A stretch of DNA of 35,231 bases from an uncultured Prevotellaceae bacterium (GTDB lineage Bacteria > Bacteroidota > Bacteroidia > Bacteroidales > Muribaculaceae), in the NCBI GenBank assembly GCA_947306175.1, contig CAMZFV010000031.1, positions 1 through 35,231 of the forward strand. The letters run 5' to 3'. A model generated the notes under the pieces. It ran no database searches. It saw nothing but the letters and a program-made list of their open reading frames with translations, and was not told the origin of the DNA. Both the position numbers and the translations under genes were made by a program. Within the stretch, counting starts at the first letter, position 1, and every line of letters begins with the position of its first letter. This document shows positions 14,240-22,373 of the stretch, piece after piece.

Positions 14240-16075
14240 TTACTTGTATCCGATGCGTGGCAGGGCGTTGCTGCGTGAGATGCCTTCCATCTTGTTGCGC
14301 ATCTCCTCATATTCCTTCAGTAATTCCTTGCTGATTGACGGCTTGATGCCCTCGATGGTCTTGATGAGCAAGTCCTGAGTGATCTTCTCGTGGTTAAAGG
14401 CGGCAATGGTGGCGGCCTCGTTCACCACATAGGCGATATCGCTAGCCACATAGCCGTCGGCCTTCTCGGCCAGTGCATTGCTGTCAATGTCCTCACAGGG
14501 GCGGTCCTTGAGGTACAGCTCAAACATCAGGCGGCGAGCCGTCAGGTCGGGCATGGGTACATACACCTGCTTGTCGATACGGCCTGTACGCAACACGGCG
14601 GGATCCACCTTGTCGGGACGGTTGCTCGTGGCTATCACAAAGATGCCACGCTTGGAGCAGTTGTTCAGCTGGGAGAGGAACTCGTTCACCTCGCCTGCCT
14701 GATTGCTGCCCAGGTCTCCCGAACGGCTCGGCACAAAGGCGTCAAACTCGTCAAAGCAGAGCACCGAAGGCGCATTCTCCTCGGCTTTCTTAAACAGGTC
14801 GGCGATTTTGCCTTGTGAGCCGTGGATATAGATGGAGCCCAGGTCGCTTGCCTTGACCAGGATAAAGTTAAAGCCCGTCTCCTCGGCAAACTTCTCTGCA
14901 AAGAAGCTCTTGCCGCATCCCGGAGGACCGTACAGCAACATGCCGTTGGGCGGGGTGAGCTTGTATTTCTCGGCAAGTTCCTTATCCTGGAGGATCATGA
15001 TGACGCGCTTGCGCAGCATCTCCTTGAGGTCGTCCATACCGGCGATATCGGTGAATCCATTGCCGCCACCGCGCTTGATTTCAACATCGGCACTGGTCTC
15101 GGCTGCAGCCTGTGTGCGGTTACTGCTGCTATAGCTTTCTGACTCGTCAAGTTGATCCTTGGCGGCTTCTTGTTCGCGCTTGGCCAAGCGGTTGCGGATT
15201 TCCTGCGCCATGTCACTGTCATCATCAACCAGCAGGTCATTGAGGACTTCATCAACGCTGTCGTAGCGGTCGGTGTAACTCAGCGACAGGCCGCATGCCA
15301 CAATAGCTTGCAGTAATTCGTCATGGATGTCATCCACGTCGATTTCGCCTTGCTCACTGCGGGCCTTCTGCACGAGACGGATTTTCTCCTTGCGGGACAT
15401 GCCTGGGGCAAATTCAACTCCCCACGGTGCCTTGCCCGTGAGCATGGTGTAGAACACACCCGTAGCGGCAAAGATGTCGTTTTTCTCATCATATTTGCCC
15501 AAGAAGGATTGCCCGCTGGCATATCGCGGATCCAGGTCGGCGGTGTCAAACGGCGCGTTACCCATAAAGCAGGGCGACACGTGCCCCATGTCAATCAGTT
15601 CGGCGGTGCCGCGTGTCTTGCTGCTCAGCATCACGTTGGTGGGGTTGATGTCGTTGTGCAGCAGCACCCCGGGACGCTCATGCAGGTATTGCAGACCTTG
15701 CAGCATCTCAATAAAAATCTTGACGGCCGCTTTCTGGTCGAGTTTCTTTTTCTTCTTGCGCTGCAGCATCTCGCTCAGCAGTTCGCCGCTGAAGTAAGTG
15801 GCTACCATATAGTGGCATTCGCCCGCCTCGTCGTTATAGACACCGTCGGCAATGTAGCTCACGATGTTCTTGTGCTGCAACTGTCGGCAGGCGGCGATTT
15901 CGGCGATTTCGCCGTCGTGAATCAACTTGTCGGGCGTGTTCTTGAGGCGGTAAATCTTCAGGAAGTAAGGATTGCCGCTCTCGTCCTCAACACGGTAACT
16001 CTCGGCATAGGGGTTTTCCTTGATGAGATAAACCACATGCCATTTGTCGATAGGTTGTCCTTCTTTGAGTATCAT
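14240..16075 (-). CDS. Ser/Thr protein kinase fused to an AAA+ ATPase
   Basis: The 611-residue protein has two catalytic domains. Residues about 10-285 are a Hanks-type kinase: Lys40 in FLKIYRL, catalytic loop HNDINPTN (Asp142, Asn147; HND in place of HRD), metal-binding DMG (Asp162) in place of DFG, and KNDIFAATGVFYTMLTGKAPW for subdomain IX. The glycine-rich loop is degenerate. A polar linker (about 286-335) leads to an AAA+ domain with GMDDLKEMLRKRV, Walker A GPPGCGKS (383-390), Walker B LCFDEFD (Asp442, Glu443), sensor 1 in ATSNRPD and an arginine-finger-like LRTGRIDK. The AAA+ part resembles the classic CDC48/FtsH/proteasomal clade. All core residues of both domains are present, so an active kinase plus ATP-driven remodeller is expected. 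It is cytoplasmic, 37 bases after the DoxX gene. Confidence 0.88.
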   Translation of the reverse strand: MILKEGQPIDKWHVVYLIKENPYAESYRVEDESGNPYFLKIYRLKNTPDKLIHDGEIAEIAACRQLQHKNIVSYIADGVYNDEAGECHYMVATYFSGELLSEMLQRKKKKKLDQKAAVKIFIEMLQGLQYLHERPGVLLHNDINPTNVMLSSKTRGTAELIDMGHVSPCFMGNAPFDTADLDPRYASGQSFLGKYDEKNDIFAATGVFYTMLTGKAPWGVEFAPGMSRKEKIRLVQKARSEQGEIDVDDIHDELLQAIVACGLSLSYTDRYDSVDEVLNDLLVDDDSDMAQEIRNRLAKREQEAAKDQLDESESYSSSNRTQAAAETSADVEIKRGGGNGFTDIAGMDDLKEMLRKRVIMILQDKELAEKYKLTPPNGMLLYGPPGCGKSFFAEKFAEETGFNFILVKASDLGSIYIHGSQGKIADLFKKAEENAPSVLCFDEFDAFVPSRSGDLGSNQAGEVNEFLSQLNNCSKRGIFVIATSNRPDKVDPAVLRTGRIDKQVYVPMPDLTARRLMFELYLKDRPCEDIDSNALAEKADGYVASDIAYVVNEAATIAAFNHEKITQDLLIKTIEGIKPSISKELLKEYEEMRNKMEGISRSNALPRIGYK

Positions 16076-16112
16076 ATCTTAGTCTCTTCTGTAGAGTGCA
16101 AAATCTTGCGTC

Positions 16113-17435
16113 TCAAGTCTCTATGTTCTGGTTGTTATTGGTTTTCTTCAAAAACAGGCGCTTGAGCAACAGGTGGCTGCGGTTGACCAACAATAGCGCC
16201 AGCATGGCGGCCAGATAGATAAGCATCAGGTTGGTCAAAATGCCGTCAGCGTCATAATCGTTGCCCAGTTCGCTCAATTCTATTGGTTGCTCCACATCGT
16301 TAAGTGACGTGAGGGTGCGTTTCCACTTGATAGTGCCGTCCTCCAAGTAAACGACGGCAGGATTGCCGCGCGCCACCATTTTGAGTTCGCTATCGTCCAT
16401 ATGGTAGATGGGATAGCTGGCCATTGACAGGTCTATCCATTGGTCTATCTCATCCTCGGTCGCAGGAGTTAACCCGATGACGTCGGCTTCAGAGACCAGG
16501 GCGGCATCGTTAATCTCATTGAGGGCATAGGAATTGATGACACCCACCTCTGGAAGTTCAGGGAACAACAGCAGCACTGTGCGGCGGCTGTCAGTCAGGA
16601 CATCCACGGTAATGTCATTGCCTCCCTCATCCAGGATGGCGATGCCGTTGTCGCTATTCCCCCTCTGGATGATGACCTTGCCGTGGGGACGGCGGCTGTG
16701 GTAGCGTGTCACATATTCCCAGCCGTCCTCCTCGTCAGGGAGGCTGTCGATGGTGAATTCGTGCTCCTCTCCATCTTTACGATAGATAAAGGTGAAATCA
16801 TCTTCTCCGTCGTCGGTGTCCTCAATGGTTGAATTCACCAGCTTGGTGCCAACGGGGTAGGGACGATAGTCAATAAGAGGCTGTACGAAGTAGCCATAGT
16901 AGGCGACGGCCATGATAAACGCAAAAGACAACGCGCTCACCACCCATTGCACAGCGGGACCATAAACTCCCCGAAGGGAGGTATTGAACAGCAGCAGATA
17001 AATGACACCGAGCAGCAATAACAGGTTCTTGCCGAAGGTCGCCCAGTTGCTTAGGTGCAGCGCGTCGCCGAAACAACCGCAATCGGGCACTGCGCCTGTG
17101 ATGGCAAGCCAAAGCGTGAGCGGCGTCATCACCACCATCAGGATTAGAGCCACCCACGGGGCACTGCGGCGATAGGCTCCCACCGCAATATTAACGCCCG
17201 TGAAAAATTCCACTGCAGCCAGTGCAAAGGCGATGAATAATGCCGTGTCCGACCAGCTGGTCAGCCCCATGGCGTTCAGGTAATCGGTGATTTTATAGCT
17301 TGTACCCCAAGGGTCGATGCCCTTAGTGAACCCCGAAAAGATGAACACACCACCCACAGTCAAGCGCATGAGCAGCGTCAGCACTTGGCACCACTTCTCA
17401 TATTTAACCGCCTGAATGAACGCCTTGATGGTCAT
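16113..17435 (-). CDS. BT_3928-type DoxX/MauE membrane protein
   Basis: The 440-residue protein has about five membrane helices in the first 185 residues, a large acidic soluble domain (about 190-400) and one last helix near 405-425. The first helices show the DoxX/MauE pattern: LMRLTVGGVFIFSGFTKGIDP and the Cys pair in VPDCGCFGDALH. The soluble domain could be thioredoxin-like in fold but has no CxxC, so redox activity would depend on the membrane Cys pair. I recall this family as the 'BT_3928 family', usually beside DUF1599 and tpiA in Bacteroidales. DUF1599 is here 21 bases upstream; tpiA is 10 kb away and the kinase-AAA+ gene is downstream instead. The function of the family is not established. 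Confidence 0.8.
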   Translation of the reverse strand: MTIKAFIQAVKYEKWCQVLTLLMRLTVGGVFIFSGFTKGIDPWGTSYKITDYLNAMGLTSWSDTALFIAFALAAVEFFTGVNIAVGAYRRSAPWVALILMVVMTPLTLWLAITGAVPDCGCFGDALHLSNWATFGKNLLLLLGVIYLLLFNTSLRGVYGPAVQWVVSALSFAFIMAVAYYGYFVQPLIDYRPYPVGTKLVNSTIEDTDDGEDDFTFIYRKDGEEHEFTIDSLPDEEDGWEYVTRYHSRRPHGKVIIQRGNSDNGIAILDEGGNDITVDVLTDSRRTVLLLFPELPEVGVINSYALNEINDAALVSEADVIGLTPATEDEIDQWIDLSMASYPIYHMDDSELKMVARGNPAVVYLEDGTIKWKRTLTSLNDVEQPIELSELGNDYDADGILTNLMLIYLAAMLALLLVNRSHLLLKRLFLKKTNNNQNIET

Positions 17436-17456
17436 CGCTTGATCAAATGGATTAGT

Positions 17457-18005
17457 TTATTCTTTGCAGCCCTCGTTGTGCTTGATGAGGGCGAACACGC
17501 TGTAGTTGATCATGTCCTGATAGTTGGCATCGATGCCCTCGCTCACGATGGTGGCGCCACCGTGATTCTCGATTTCCTTGGTGCGCTGGATCTTGGTCAA
17601 AATCAGGTCGGTGTAGCTGGAAATGCGCATGTCGCGCCATGCCTCGCCATAATCGGTGTTCTTGGCAATCATCAGATCCTTAGTCTGGCCGATCAGTTCG
17701 TCATAAAGCTTCAAAGCCTCTGCTGCGGTAATGTCAACGACGTCGCTGTAACCGCGCTTGAGCTGGATCAAGCCGATGATGCCATAATTGATGATACCGA
17801 TAAATTCGGGCCAGATGCTTTCTCCCACCTTGGTCTCACCGTTCAGCTCAAGCGTGCGGATGCGCTTGGCCTTGATGAAGATCTGGTCGGTCACCGAACG
17901 GGGACGCAGGATGCGCCACGAGGGGCCGTAGTCTTTCATCTTGTTAATGAAAAGTTCGCGGCACGTGGCAATCACCTCATCATATTGTTTGCTTGTATTC
18001 TGCAT
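17457..18005 (-). CDS. DUF1599 (nucleotide modification-associated domain 1) protein
   Basis: From the ATG at 18005 the protein has 182 residues; a TTG 63 bases upstream lies before the promoter box and is rejected. Two similar halves are visible: ELFINKMKDYGPSWRILRPR with SVTDQIFIKAKRIRTLE, and DLMIAKNTDYGEAWRDMRIS with SYTDLILTKIQRTKEIE. Each half has the K-x-x-DYG-x-(S/A)WR motif typical of DUF1599. The domain has been linked by comparative genomics to nucleotide modification; the actual reaction is unknown to me. It is the first gene of a probable operon with the DoxX protein (21 bases) and the kinase-AAA+ protein. Confidence 0.85.
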   Translation of the reverse strand: MQNTSKQYDEVIATCRELFINKMKDYGPSWRILRPRSVTDQIFIKAKRIRTLELNGETKVGESIWPEFIGIINYGIIGLIQLKRGYSDVVDITAAEALKLYDELIGQTKDLMIAKNTDYGEAWRDMRISSYTDLILTKIQRTKEIENHGGATIVSEGIDANYQDMINYSVFALIKHNEGCKE

Positions 18006-18035
18006 TGTGTTATCAGAGTTTTTTGTATTAACTGA

Positions 18036-18069
18036 CAAAGATACTGCTTTTTCTGTTTGAGTGACCAAA
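18036..18069 (-). promoter_or_regulatory. Probable promoter of the DUF1599-DoxX-kinase operon
   Basis: TATCTTTG (18036-18043, minus strand) is preceded by TTTG at 18066-18069, with 22 bases between, slightly long. The -7 box is 31 bases before the ATG at 18005. Confidence 0.55.
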
Positions 18070-18083
18070 GATTACTTTATTTT

Positions 18084-19103
18084 TTATCGACTTATGGGTT
18101 TGTTGGGCGATAGTGCTTTCACGAGCAGGCTGTATAGCCAGCTCAAGGCGATGGAAAGCACGAAATAAACGGCCATAGAAAGCAGTATTGAGTTCGGCTC
18201 CATCTCGTAGAAGACCATCTTTAACAGCGGATGGACCACATAGATGCTGGCCGAAATGGCTCCGAGCCATGCGAGCACCTTCAGACGGAAAATGCGGCTC
18301 AAACTGACGCCGAGGACTACGCCCGAGATTTCGCTCAACGGTACTAAAAACTTGTTGGTAACGCACAGCAACATCATTGTCGCCGACAAGAGACAAACGA
18401 TGGCATTCTGCCGCTTTGACAAGTTCAACGGCGTCTTGGCGGCAATCATGCCCAACAGGAAGGGCGTTCCCCAGCCGATAAAATTGATGCGGCACCACAT
18501 CAGCACATCGTTATTGGTCAGATACAAAACGAGGTAATGGACAACAATAAACGCGCCCATCAGCACCCACAACCATGACCGTTTAAACCGCCTGAATACA
18601 AGGAAGAGCAGATATAACTGAAATATGACGCCCAGGAACCAGTATATGCCCGGCTCGATGACAAAGGCGTTCTCACCATAGCACAAAGGGTTAATGGTAA
18701 GCGTTAACTGTGCAATGATGGATGGGATGTTCCAGGGATGCCCGAACACGCCGTAAAATAACACGACATACACCACAAAGACGGGGATGAAGAGCGCCCA
18801 CAGCTTGAACAGGTGCTTTTTGATGTAAAGTCCCTTATTAAGCGGCTCCTCGCCATATTTCTTGGTGAGGCCGTAGCCGCTCAAGAAGAAAAAGCACGCC
18901 ACAAGCGGCCATACGGCAAACGATACCATGTACCACGGAAACTGGAACGACCACACATGGGCGAGGAAATGGTTGATATGGTCTTGGGAGAAGAGGAATT
19001 CGTTGCAGTTGATGCCCATGAGGCGAAACACATAGTTGTGTATCACCGCCAGCAGGATGGTGAGACCTCTGATGTTTAAGCTTTGTTCTTTGGTGATGTC
19101 CAT
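18084..19103 (-). CDS. Acyltransferase family 3 membrane protein
   Basis: The 339-residue protein has about ten hydrophobic segments. The N-terminus LNIRGLTILLAVIHNYVFRL carries the Arg...His arrangement of family-3 acyltransferases, and PLVACFFFLSGYGLTKKYG is the usual second motif. Such proteins acylate cell-surface glycans or lipids using cytoplasmic acyl donors. Unlike the acyltransferase at 6195 its codon use is like that of the surrounding housekeeping genes. It stands alone between mdh and DUF1599, so its substrate cannot be inferred from neighbours. No clear promoter box is seen upstream; a long hairpin separates it from mdh. Confidence 0.85.
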   Translation of the reverse strand: MDITKEQSLNIRGLTILLAVIHNYVFRLMGINCNEFLFSQDHINHFLAHVWSFQFPWYMVSFAVWPLVACFFFLSGYGLTKKYGEEPLNKGLYIKKHLFKLWALFIPVFVVYVVLFYGVFGHPWNIPSIIAQLTLTINPLCYGENAFVIEPGIYWFLGVIFQLYLLFLVFRRFKRSWLWVLMGAFIVVHYLVLYLTNNDVLMWCRINFIGWGTPFLLGMIAAKTPLNLSKRQNAIVCLLSATMMLLCVTNKFLVPLSEISGVVLGVSLSRIFRLKVLAWLGAISASIYVVHPLLKMVFYEMEPNSILLSMAVYFVLSIALSWLYSLLVKALSPNKPISR

Positions 19104-19118
19104 GTTGGCATGCCATTA

Positions 19119-19171
19119 AACCAATCAGCAAGTCTGGATGCGGATTCTCGCTCCAGGCTTGCTAATCGGTT
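19119..19171 (-). terminator. Long imperfect hairpin between mdh and the acyltransferase
   Basis: The 20-nt arms 19119-19138 and 19152-19171 pair around a 13-base loop. In minus-strand RNA there are 17 Watson-Crick pairs, two G-U pairs and one mismatch. No T-run follows, so it may stabilise the mdh mRNA 3' end rather than terminate alone. Confidence 0.5.
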
Positions 19172-19218
19172 GTGACTATAGTAGGTAAAACCCGTTATAG
19201 AAATCTCCTGAACGAAAA

Positions 19219-20208
19219 TTACAGGTTGGGATTGATCTTGTTCCACTCGCTGATGGGAGGAACGATGCCCAGGTCAACCAACTCGTCGCGCATCTTGCAC
19301 AGGTGTGCGTAGCTGGCGTCGAGTCTTGCGTTCTCCGAGGGTATTCCCTGGGGCACCTTGTAGGAAACGCCGTTCTCGTCGAGCGTAGTGTCCATCGCCA
19401 TCATGATGTGGTTGTACTTGTCATTGTTCACGTAGGTGCCAACAGGGTAGTTGAACTTCTCACCGCCCATGGCAGCACGGATCATCTCGACCGACAAGTA
19501 AGCGGGGCTCTGGAATGAACTGCGGCCGCGCAGTTTGATGATCTGGGCGCCGCCCAGGGTGACGTCACGCTTCATGTGCTCCCACTCCTCACGGGGGAAT
19601 TCTTCAGTACCCATGATGTCGATCAACTTGCGTCCTGCAATCTCGACATGGCTGCCGAACACTGCCATCTGCTCACCGTGGCCGCCGTAGGTGGCACAGC
19701 CGGTGATCTGGCTACGCATCACGTTGAACTTCTTGGCCAGCGCGCTTTGCAGGCGCGTGGTGTCGAGGGCGGCAAGAGTGGTCACCTGGCTAGGCTTCAA
19801 GCCGCTGTACAACAAGGTTACCAGACCCGTCAGGTCGGCGGGGTTGAAGATGATGACCACGTGCTTCACGTCGGGGCAGTACCTCTTGATATCCATGCCA
19901 AGCTCCTCGGCAATCTTGCAGTTGCCTGCCAGCAGGTCCTCGCGGGTCATACCATCCTTGCGGGGAGCACCGCCACTGGAAATGATGTATTTGGCGTCGG
20001 TAAAGGCTTCCTTGACATCGGTGGTAGCGACGATATTCACGTCACCGAAGCCGCTCTGGCGCATTTCCTCGGCCACGCCCTCGGGTGAGAACACATCATA
20101 GAGGCAAATGTTTGTTGTCAAGCCCATCATCAGGGCCGTTTGTACCATGTTTGAGCCGATCATGCCAGCGGCGCCGACGATGACCAATTTGTCATTTGTT
20201 AATGCCAT
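19219..20208 (-). CDS. mdh: Malate dehydrogenase
   Basis: The 329-residue protein belongs to the lactate/malate dehydrogenase family. It shows the NAD-binding LVIVGAAGMIGSNM, the active-site loop GGAPRKDGMTREDLLAGN with substrate-binding arginines in the malate-type context, IIFNPADLTGLV, and the catalytic His in TYGGHGEQM. It interconverts malate and oxaloacetate with NAD, serving the reductive branch toward fumarate and succinate in fermenting Bacteroidales. A C-terminal extension of about 15 residues is present. It is transcribed alone, with a TAnnTTTG box 52 bases upstream of its start, divergent from recR. Confidence 0.95.
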   Translation of the reverse strand: MALTNDKLVIVGAAGMIGSNMVQTALMMGLTTNICLYDVFSPEGVAEEMRQSGFGDVNIVATTDVKEAFTDAKYIISSGGAPRKDGMTREDLLAGNCKIAEELGMDIKRYCPDVKHVVIIFNPADLTGLVTLLYSGLKPSQVTTLAALDTTRLQSALAKKFNVMRSQITGCATYGGHGEQMAVFGSHVEIAGRKLIDIMGTEEFPREEWEHMKRDVTLGGAQIIKLRGRSSFQSPAYLSVEMIRAAMGGEKFNYPVGTYVNNDKYNHIMMAMDTTLDENGVSYKVPQGIPSENARLDASYAHLCKMRDELVDLGIVPPISEWNKINPNL

Positions 20209-20259
20209 AATGCTATGTTTTTTAAATTTTTAAGTGATTAATCTGAATTTTTACCAGTG

Positions 20260-20267
20260 CAAAGGTA
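20260..20267 (-). promoter_or_regulatory. -7 promoter box for mdh
   Basis: The minus strand reads TACCTTTG, 52 bases before the mdh ATG, with a weak TTGG 19 bases upstream (20287-20290). Confidence 0.55.
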
Positions 20268-20353
20268 GGCAAATTCGACCATCATACCAAGCAATTTTCC
20301 AACTTATAAAGATTAAATATTGTGAAATAAGTCTTGATGCGTGGCAAAATGAC

Positions 20354-20361
20354 TACCTTTG
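20354..20361 (+). promoter_or_regulatory. -7 promoter box for recR
   Basis: TACCTTTG lies 24 bases before the ATG at 20385. This placement supports that start over the ATG at 20334, which lies upstream of the box. Confidence 0.6.
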
Positions 20362-20384
20362 CCTTCTCAATCTACACAGAACAC

Positions 20385-21014
20385 ATGGAACAGGAATTTG
20401 CTTCACGGTTGTTGGAGACGGCGGTCAGCGAGTTTGCTAAGCTGCCGGGTATCGGGCGCAAGACTGCGCTCCGTCTCGTGTTGCACCTGCTCAAGCAGGA
20501 CGAGCAGGAGGCGGTCAGCTTTGGCGAAGCCATCATCAAACTGCGCCGCGAGATCCGCTACTGCCGCGTGTGCCACAACATCAGCGAGACCGAGGTGTGT
20601 CCCATCTGTGATAACCCGTCACGTGACGCCTCGACCATCTGCGTGGTCGAGAACGTCAAGGACGTGATGAGCATCGAGAACACCCATCAGCATAACGGCC
20701 TCTACCATGTGCTGGGAGGTCTCATATCGCCCATGGACGGCATCGGGCCCGTCGACATCGAGGTGGACAGCCTAGAAGAACGCGTCAAGGCTGGCGGCAT
20801 CAAGGAGGTCATTCTTGCCCTGAGCGCCACAATGGAGGGCGATACGACCAATTTCTACATCTTCCGCCGCTTGGCGCCTTATCCCGATGTGAAAATCACC
20901 ATCCTGGCGCGCGGCGTCAGCGTGGGCAACGAAATCGAGTATACCGACGAACTGACCCTGGGCCGCTCCATCCTCAACCGCACACTCTTCTCCGACACCT
21001 TCCACAAAGAATAA
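20385..21014 (+). CDS. recR: Recombination mediator RecR
   Basis: From the ATG at 20385 the protein has 209 residues, close to the usual 200. It shows the helix-hairpin-helix [19 protein letters not shown], the zinc finger [16 protein letters not shown], and the Toprim domain starting [14 protein letters not shown] with the [20 protein letters not shown] end. RecR helps load RecA on gaps during recombinational repair, with RecO. The 20334 start is rejected because it precedes the -7 box. An inverted array of ACAATAAnn units and a small ORF follow. Confidence 0.96.
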   Translation: MEQEFASRLLETAVSEFAKLPGIGRKTALRLVLHLLKQDEQEAVSFGEAIIKLRREIRYCRVCHNISETEVCPICDNPSRDASTICVVENVKDVMSIENTHQHNGLYHVLGGLISPMDGIGPVDIEVDSLEERVKAGGIKEVILALSATMEGDTTNFYIFRRLAPYPDVKITILARGVSVGNEIEYTDELTLGRSILNRTLFSDTFHKE

Positions 21015-21025
21015 CAAAAATGAAA

Positions 21026-21090
21026 ACAATAAATACAATAAGCACAAATATAAATCACTGATAATCAATTGTATTTATTGTACTTATTGT
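21026..21090. repeat. Inverted array of 9-bp ACAATAAnn units
   Basis: ACAATAAATACAATAAG-type sequence at 21026-21047 is mirrored at 21069-21090 with three mismatches over 22 nt. Each arm holds two to three 9-bp units. It lies between recR and the small Arg-rich ORF. Confidence 0.55.
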
Positions 21091-21126
21091 CTTCTTATTA
21101 TCAATAAACCGATGATTGTTTTGTAG

Positions 21127-21261
21127 ATGGCAGACAACGATTTTGCATACCGCCAAGAAGACGCCGAGAAGCGCCGTCGCCGCCGTGAGGCCGAGCGTCA
21201 ACGCCGCCTGCGCCACGCCCGCCAGGAATACCTCAAAAAGAAAAACCAAGAAAACAAATAA
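21127..21261 (+). CDS. Small Arg-rich basic protein (44 residues)
   Basis: An ATG ORF of 44 codons with composition dominated by Arg, Lys, Glu and Gln. It begins MADNDFAYRQEDAEKRRRRR and ends KKKNQENK, likely one long charged helix. No family is recognised. The GC-rich codons match neighbouring housekeeping genes, and a 13-bp terminator stem begins at the last base of its stop codon. Both support a real gene. It may be a nucleic-acid or ribosome-associated small protein, but that is speculation. Confidence 0.6.
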   Translation: MADNDFAYRQEDAEKRRRRREAERQRRLRHARQEYLKKKNQENK

Positions 21262-21294
21262 ATCGGCTCAAATGTCATTCAATTTGAGCCGATT
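21261..21294. terminator. Terminator between the small ORF and miaA
   Basis: AATCGGCTCAAAT (21261-21273) pairs perfectly with 21282-21294 around an 8-base loop. It sits between convergent genes. Confidence 0.7.
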
Positions 21295-21305
21295 CTATCA
21301 TAAAA

Positions 21306-21345
21306 GATAGTTGTCAATCTGTTGTCTTAAGAGTTGTCCTTGTTG
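21306..21345. repeat. GACAAC-unit array across the miaA stop codon
   Basis: On the minus strand GACAAC recurs four times at 9-11 base spacing, spanning the last codons and the stop of miaA. A similar array is found at the end of the symporter gene (32656-32690). Confidence 0.5.
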
Positions 21346-22268
21346 TCTGATAGTTGGTCGGTAAGGGCGAGGACTCTGCCGGTGAAGTCGTCGGGGGCGA
21401 GGTTGCTGGAGAGCCAGTGGATGGGGGTGCCGCGTTTTTCCATGCCGCGGAACCAGGTCATCTGGCGTTTTGCGAACTGGTGGATGGCGATTTCCAACTG
21501 GCGGAACATCTCTTCCTCACTCAATTGTCCCAGCACGTGCTGAGTCACGAATTTGTATTCCAGACCGTAATAGATGAGGTCTTCGGGGTCGATGCCTTCG
21601 TCAATAAGGCGGCGCACCTCGTCGATCATTCCCTCGTCGAGACGTGCCCTCAGGCGGCGGCTGATGCGCTCGCGCCGGGTGTCACGATCGACCTCTACGC
21701 CGATAACCAAGGCATTCTGCATGGGGTGGGGCTCGGTGAGCGCTTTCAATTCGGGATGCTGCTCGTAATAGCGGCAAATCTCGATGGCACGGGTGGCGCG
21801 TTGCACGGTATCGATATCGCTGTTGTTGCGCAGGGTCTTCATCGTCTTCAGCAGGGCGGTCAGTTCCTCCAGCGACTTGCCCGCCAACTCGGCCCGCAGT
21901 TCCTCGTTGCGGGGTACGGGCGGCAGTTTGATGCCCTTGACGACGGTCTCGACATACATCCCCGTACCGCCACACATGATGACGGGTTTGCCGCGCCCAC
22001 GGATGTCGTCATAGGCCAGTTCAAAGTCCTCCAGGAACTCGTACAGGCTGTAGCGGTAGCCAGCGGGACGGATGTCGATGAGGTGATAGGGGACACCGTC
22101 ATACTCGGCCAGGTCCTTACCCGTGCCGATGTCCATGCCGCGGTAAATCTGCCGCGAGTCGGCGCTGATGATCTCACCACCGATAGCCTTCGCCAGATGC
22201 ACCGCCCGCGCCGTCTTCCCCGTCGCCGTTGGCCCCGTCACCACAAAAAACACATCCCTATATTCCAT
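21327..22268 (-). CDS. miaA: tRNA dimethylallyltransferase
   Basis: The 313-residue protein transfers a dimethylallyl group to A37 of tRNAs reading UNN codons. The P-loop GPTATGKT lies at the N-terminus, followed by the DSRQIYRGMDIGTGKDLAEY signature, VPYHLIDIRPAGYRYSLYEF, the CGGTGMYV motif and the basic C-terminal QFAKRQMTWFRGM. The last residues (DQLSDNKDNS) are encoded by a GACAAC repeat, suggesting the C-terminus is a recent add-on. The gene follows the DPP IV gene at a distance of about 105 bases filled by an inverted CTAGTnn array. Confidence 0.95.
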   Translation of the reverse strand: MEYRDVFFVVTGPTATGKTARAVHLAKAIGGEIISADSRQIYRGMDIGTGKDLAEYDGVPYHLIDIRPAGYRYSLYEFLEDFELAYDDIRGRGKPVIMCGGTGMYVETVVKGIKLPPVPRNEELRAELAGKSLEELTALLKTMKTLRNNSDIDTVQRATRAIEICRYYEQHPELKALTEPHPMQNALVIGVEVDRDTRRERISRRLRARLDEGMIDEVRRLIDEGIDPEDLIYYGLEYKFVTQHVLGQLSEEEMFRQLEIAIHQFAKRQMTWFRGMEKRGTPIHWLSSNLAPDDFTGRVLALTDQLSDNKDNS

Positions 22269-22276
22269 ATTTCTTC

Positions 22277-22369
22277 AGTTTCTAGTCCCTAGTTTCTAGT
22301 CCCTAGTCCAACTTGTGTTTCTGAGATGGCGGATGCCAACTAGAAACTAAGGACTAGGGACTAAAAACT
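22277..22369. repeat. Inverted array of 7-bp CTAGTnn units
   Basis: The 31-nt arms 22277-22307 and 22339-22369 are inverted copies with a few mismatches and consist of CTAGTCC, CTAGTTT and related 7-mers. The array fills the gap between the DPP IV stop and the miaA start. Confidence 0.65.
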
Positions 22370-22373
22370 AATA

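Noticed and set aside
15323..16165. 280-codon plus-strand ORF over the kinase domain
   Set aside because: It is a shadow of the kinase-AAA+ gene, which has intact motifs in the minus-strand frame.
21354..22292. 312-codon plus-strand ORF opposite miaA
   Set aside because: The opposite strand encodes a complete MiaA with P-loop and family signatures; codon phase explains the open antisense frame.
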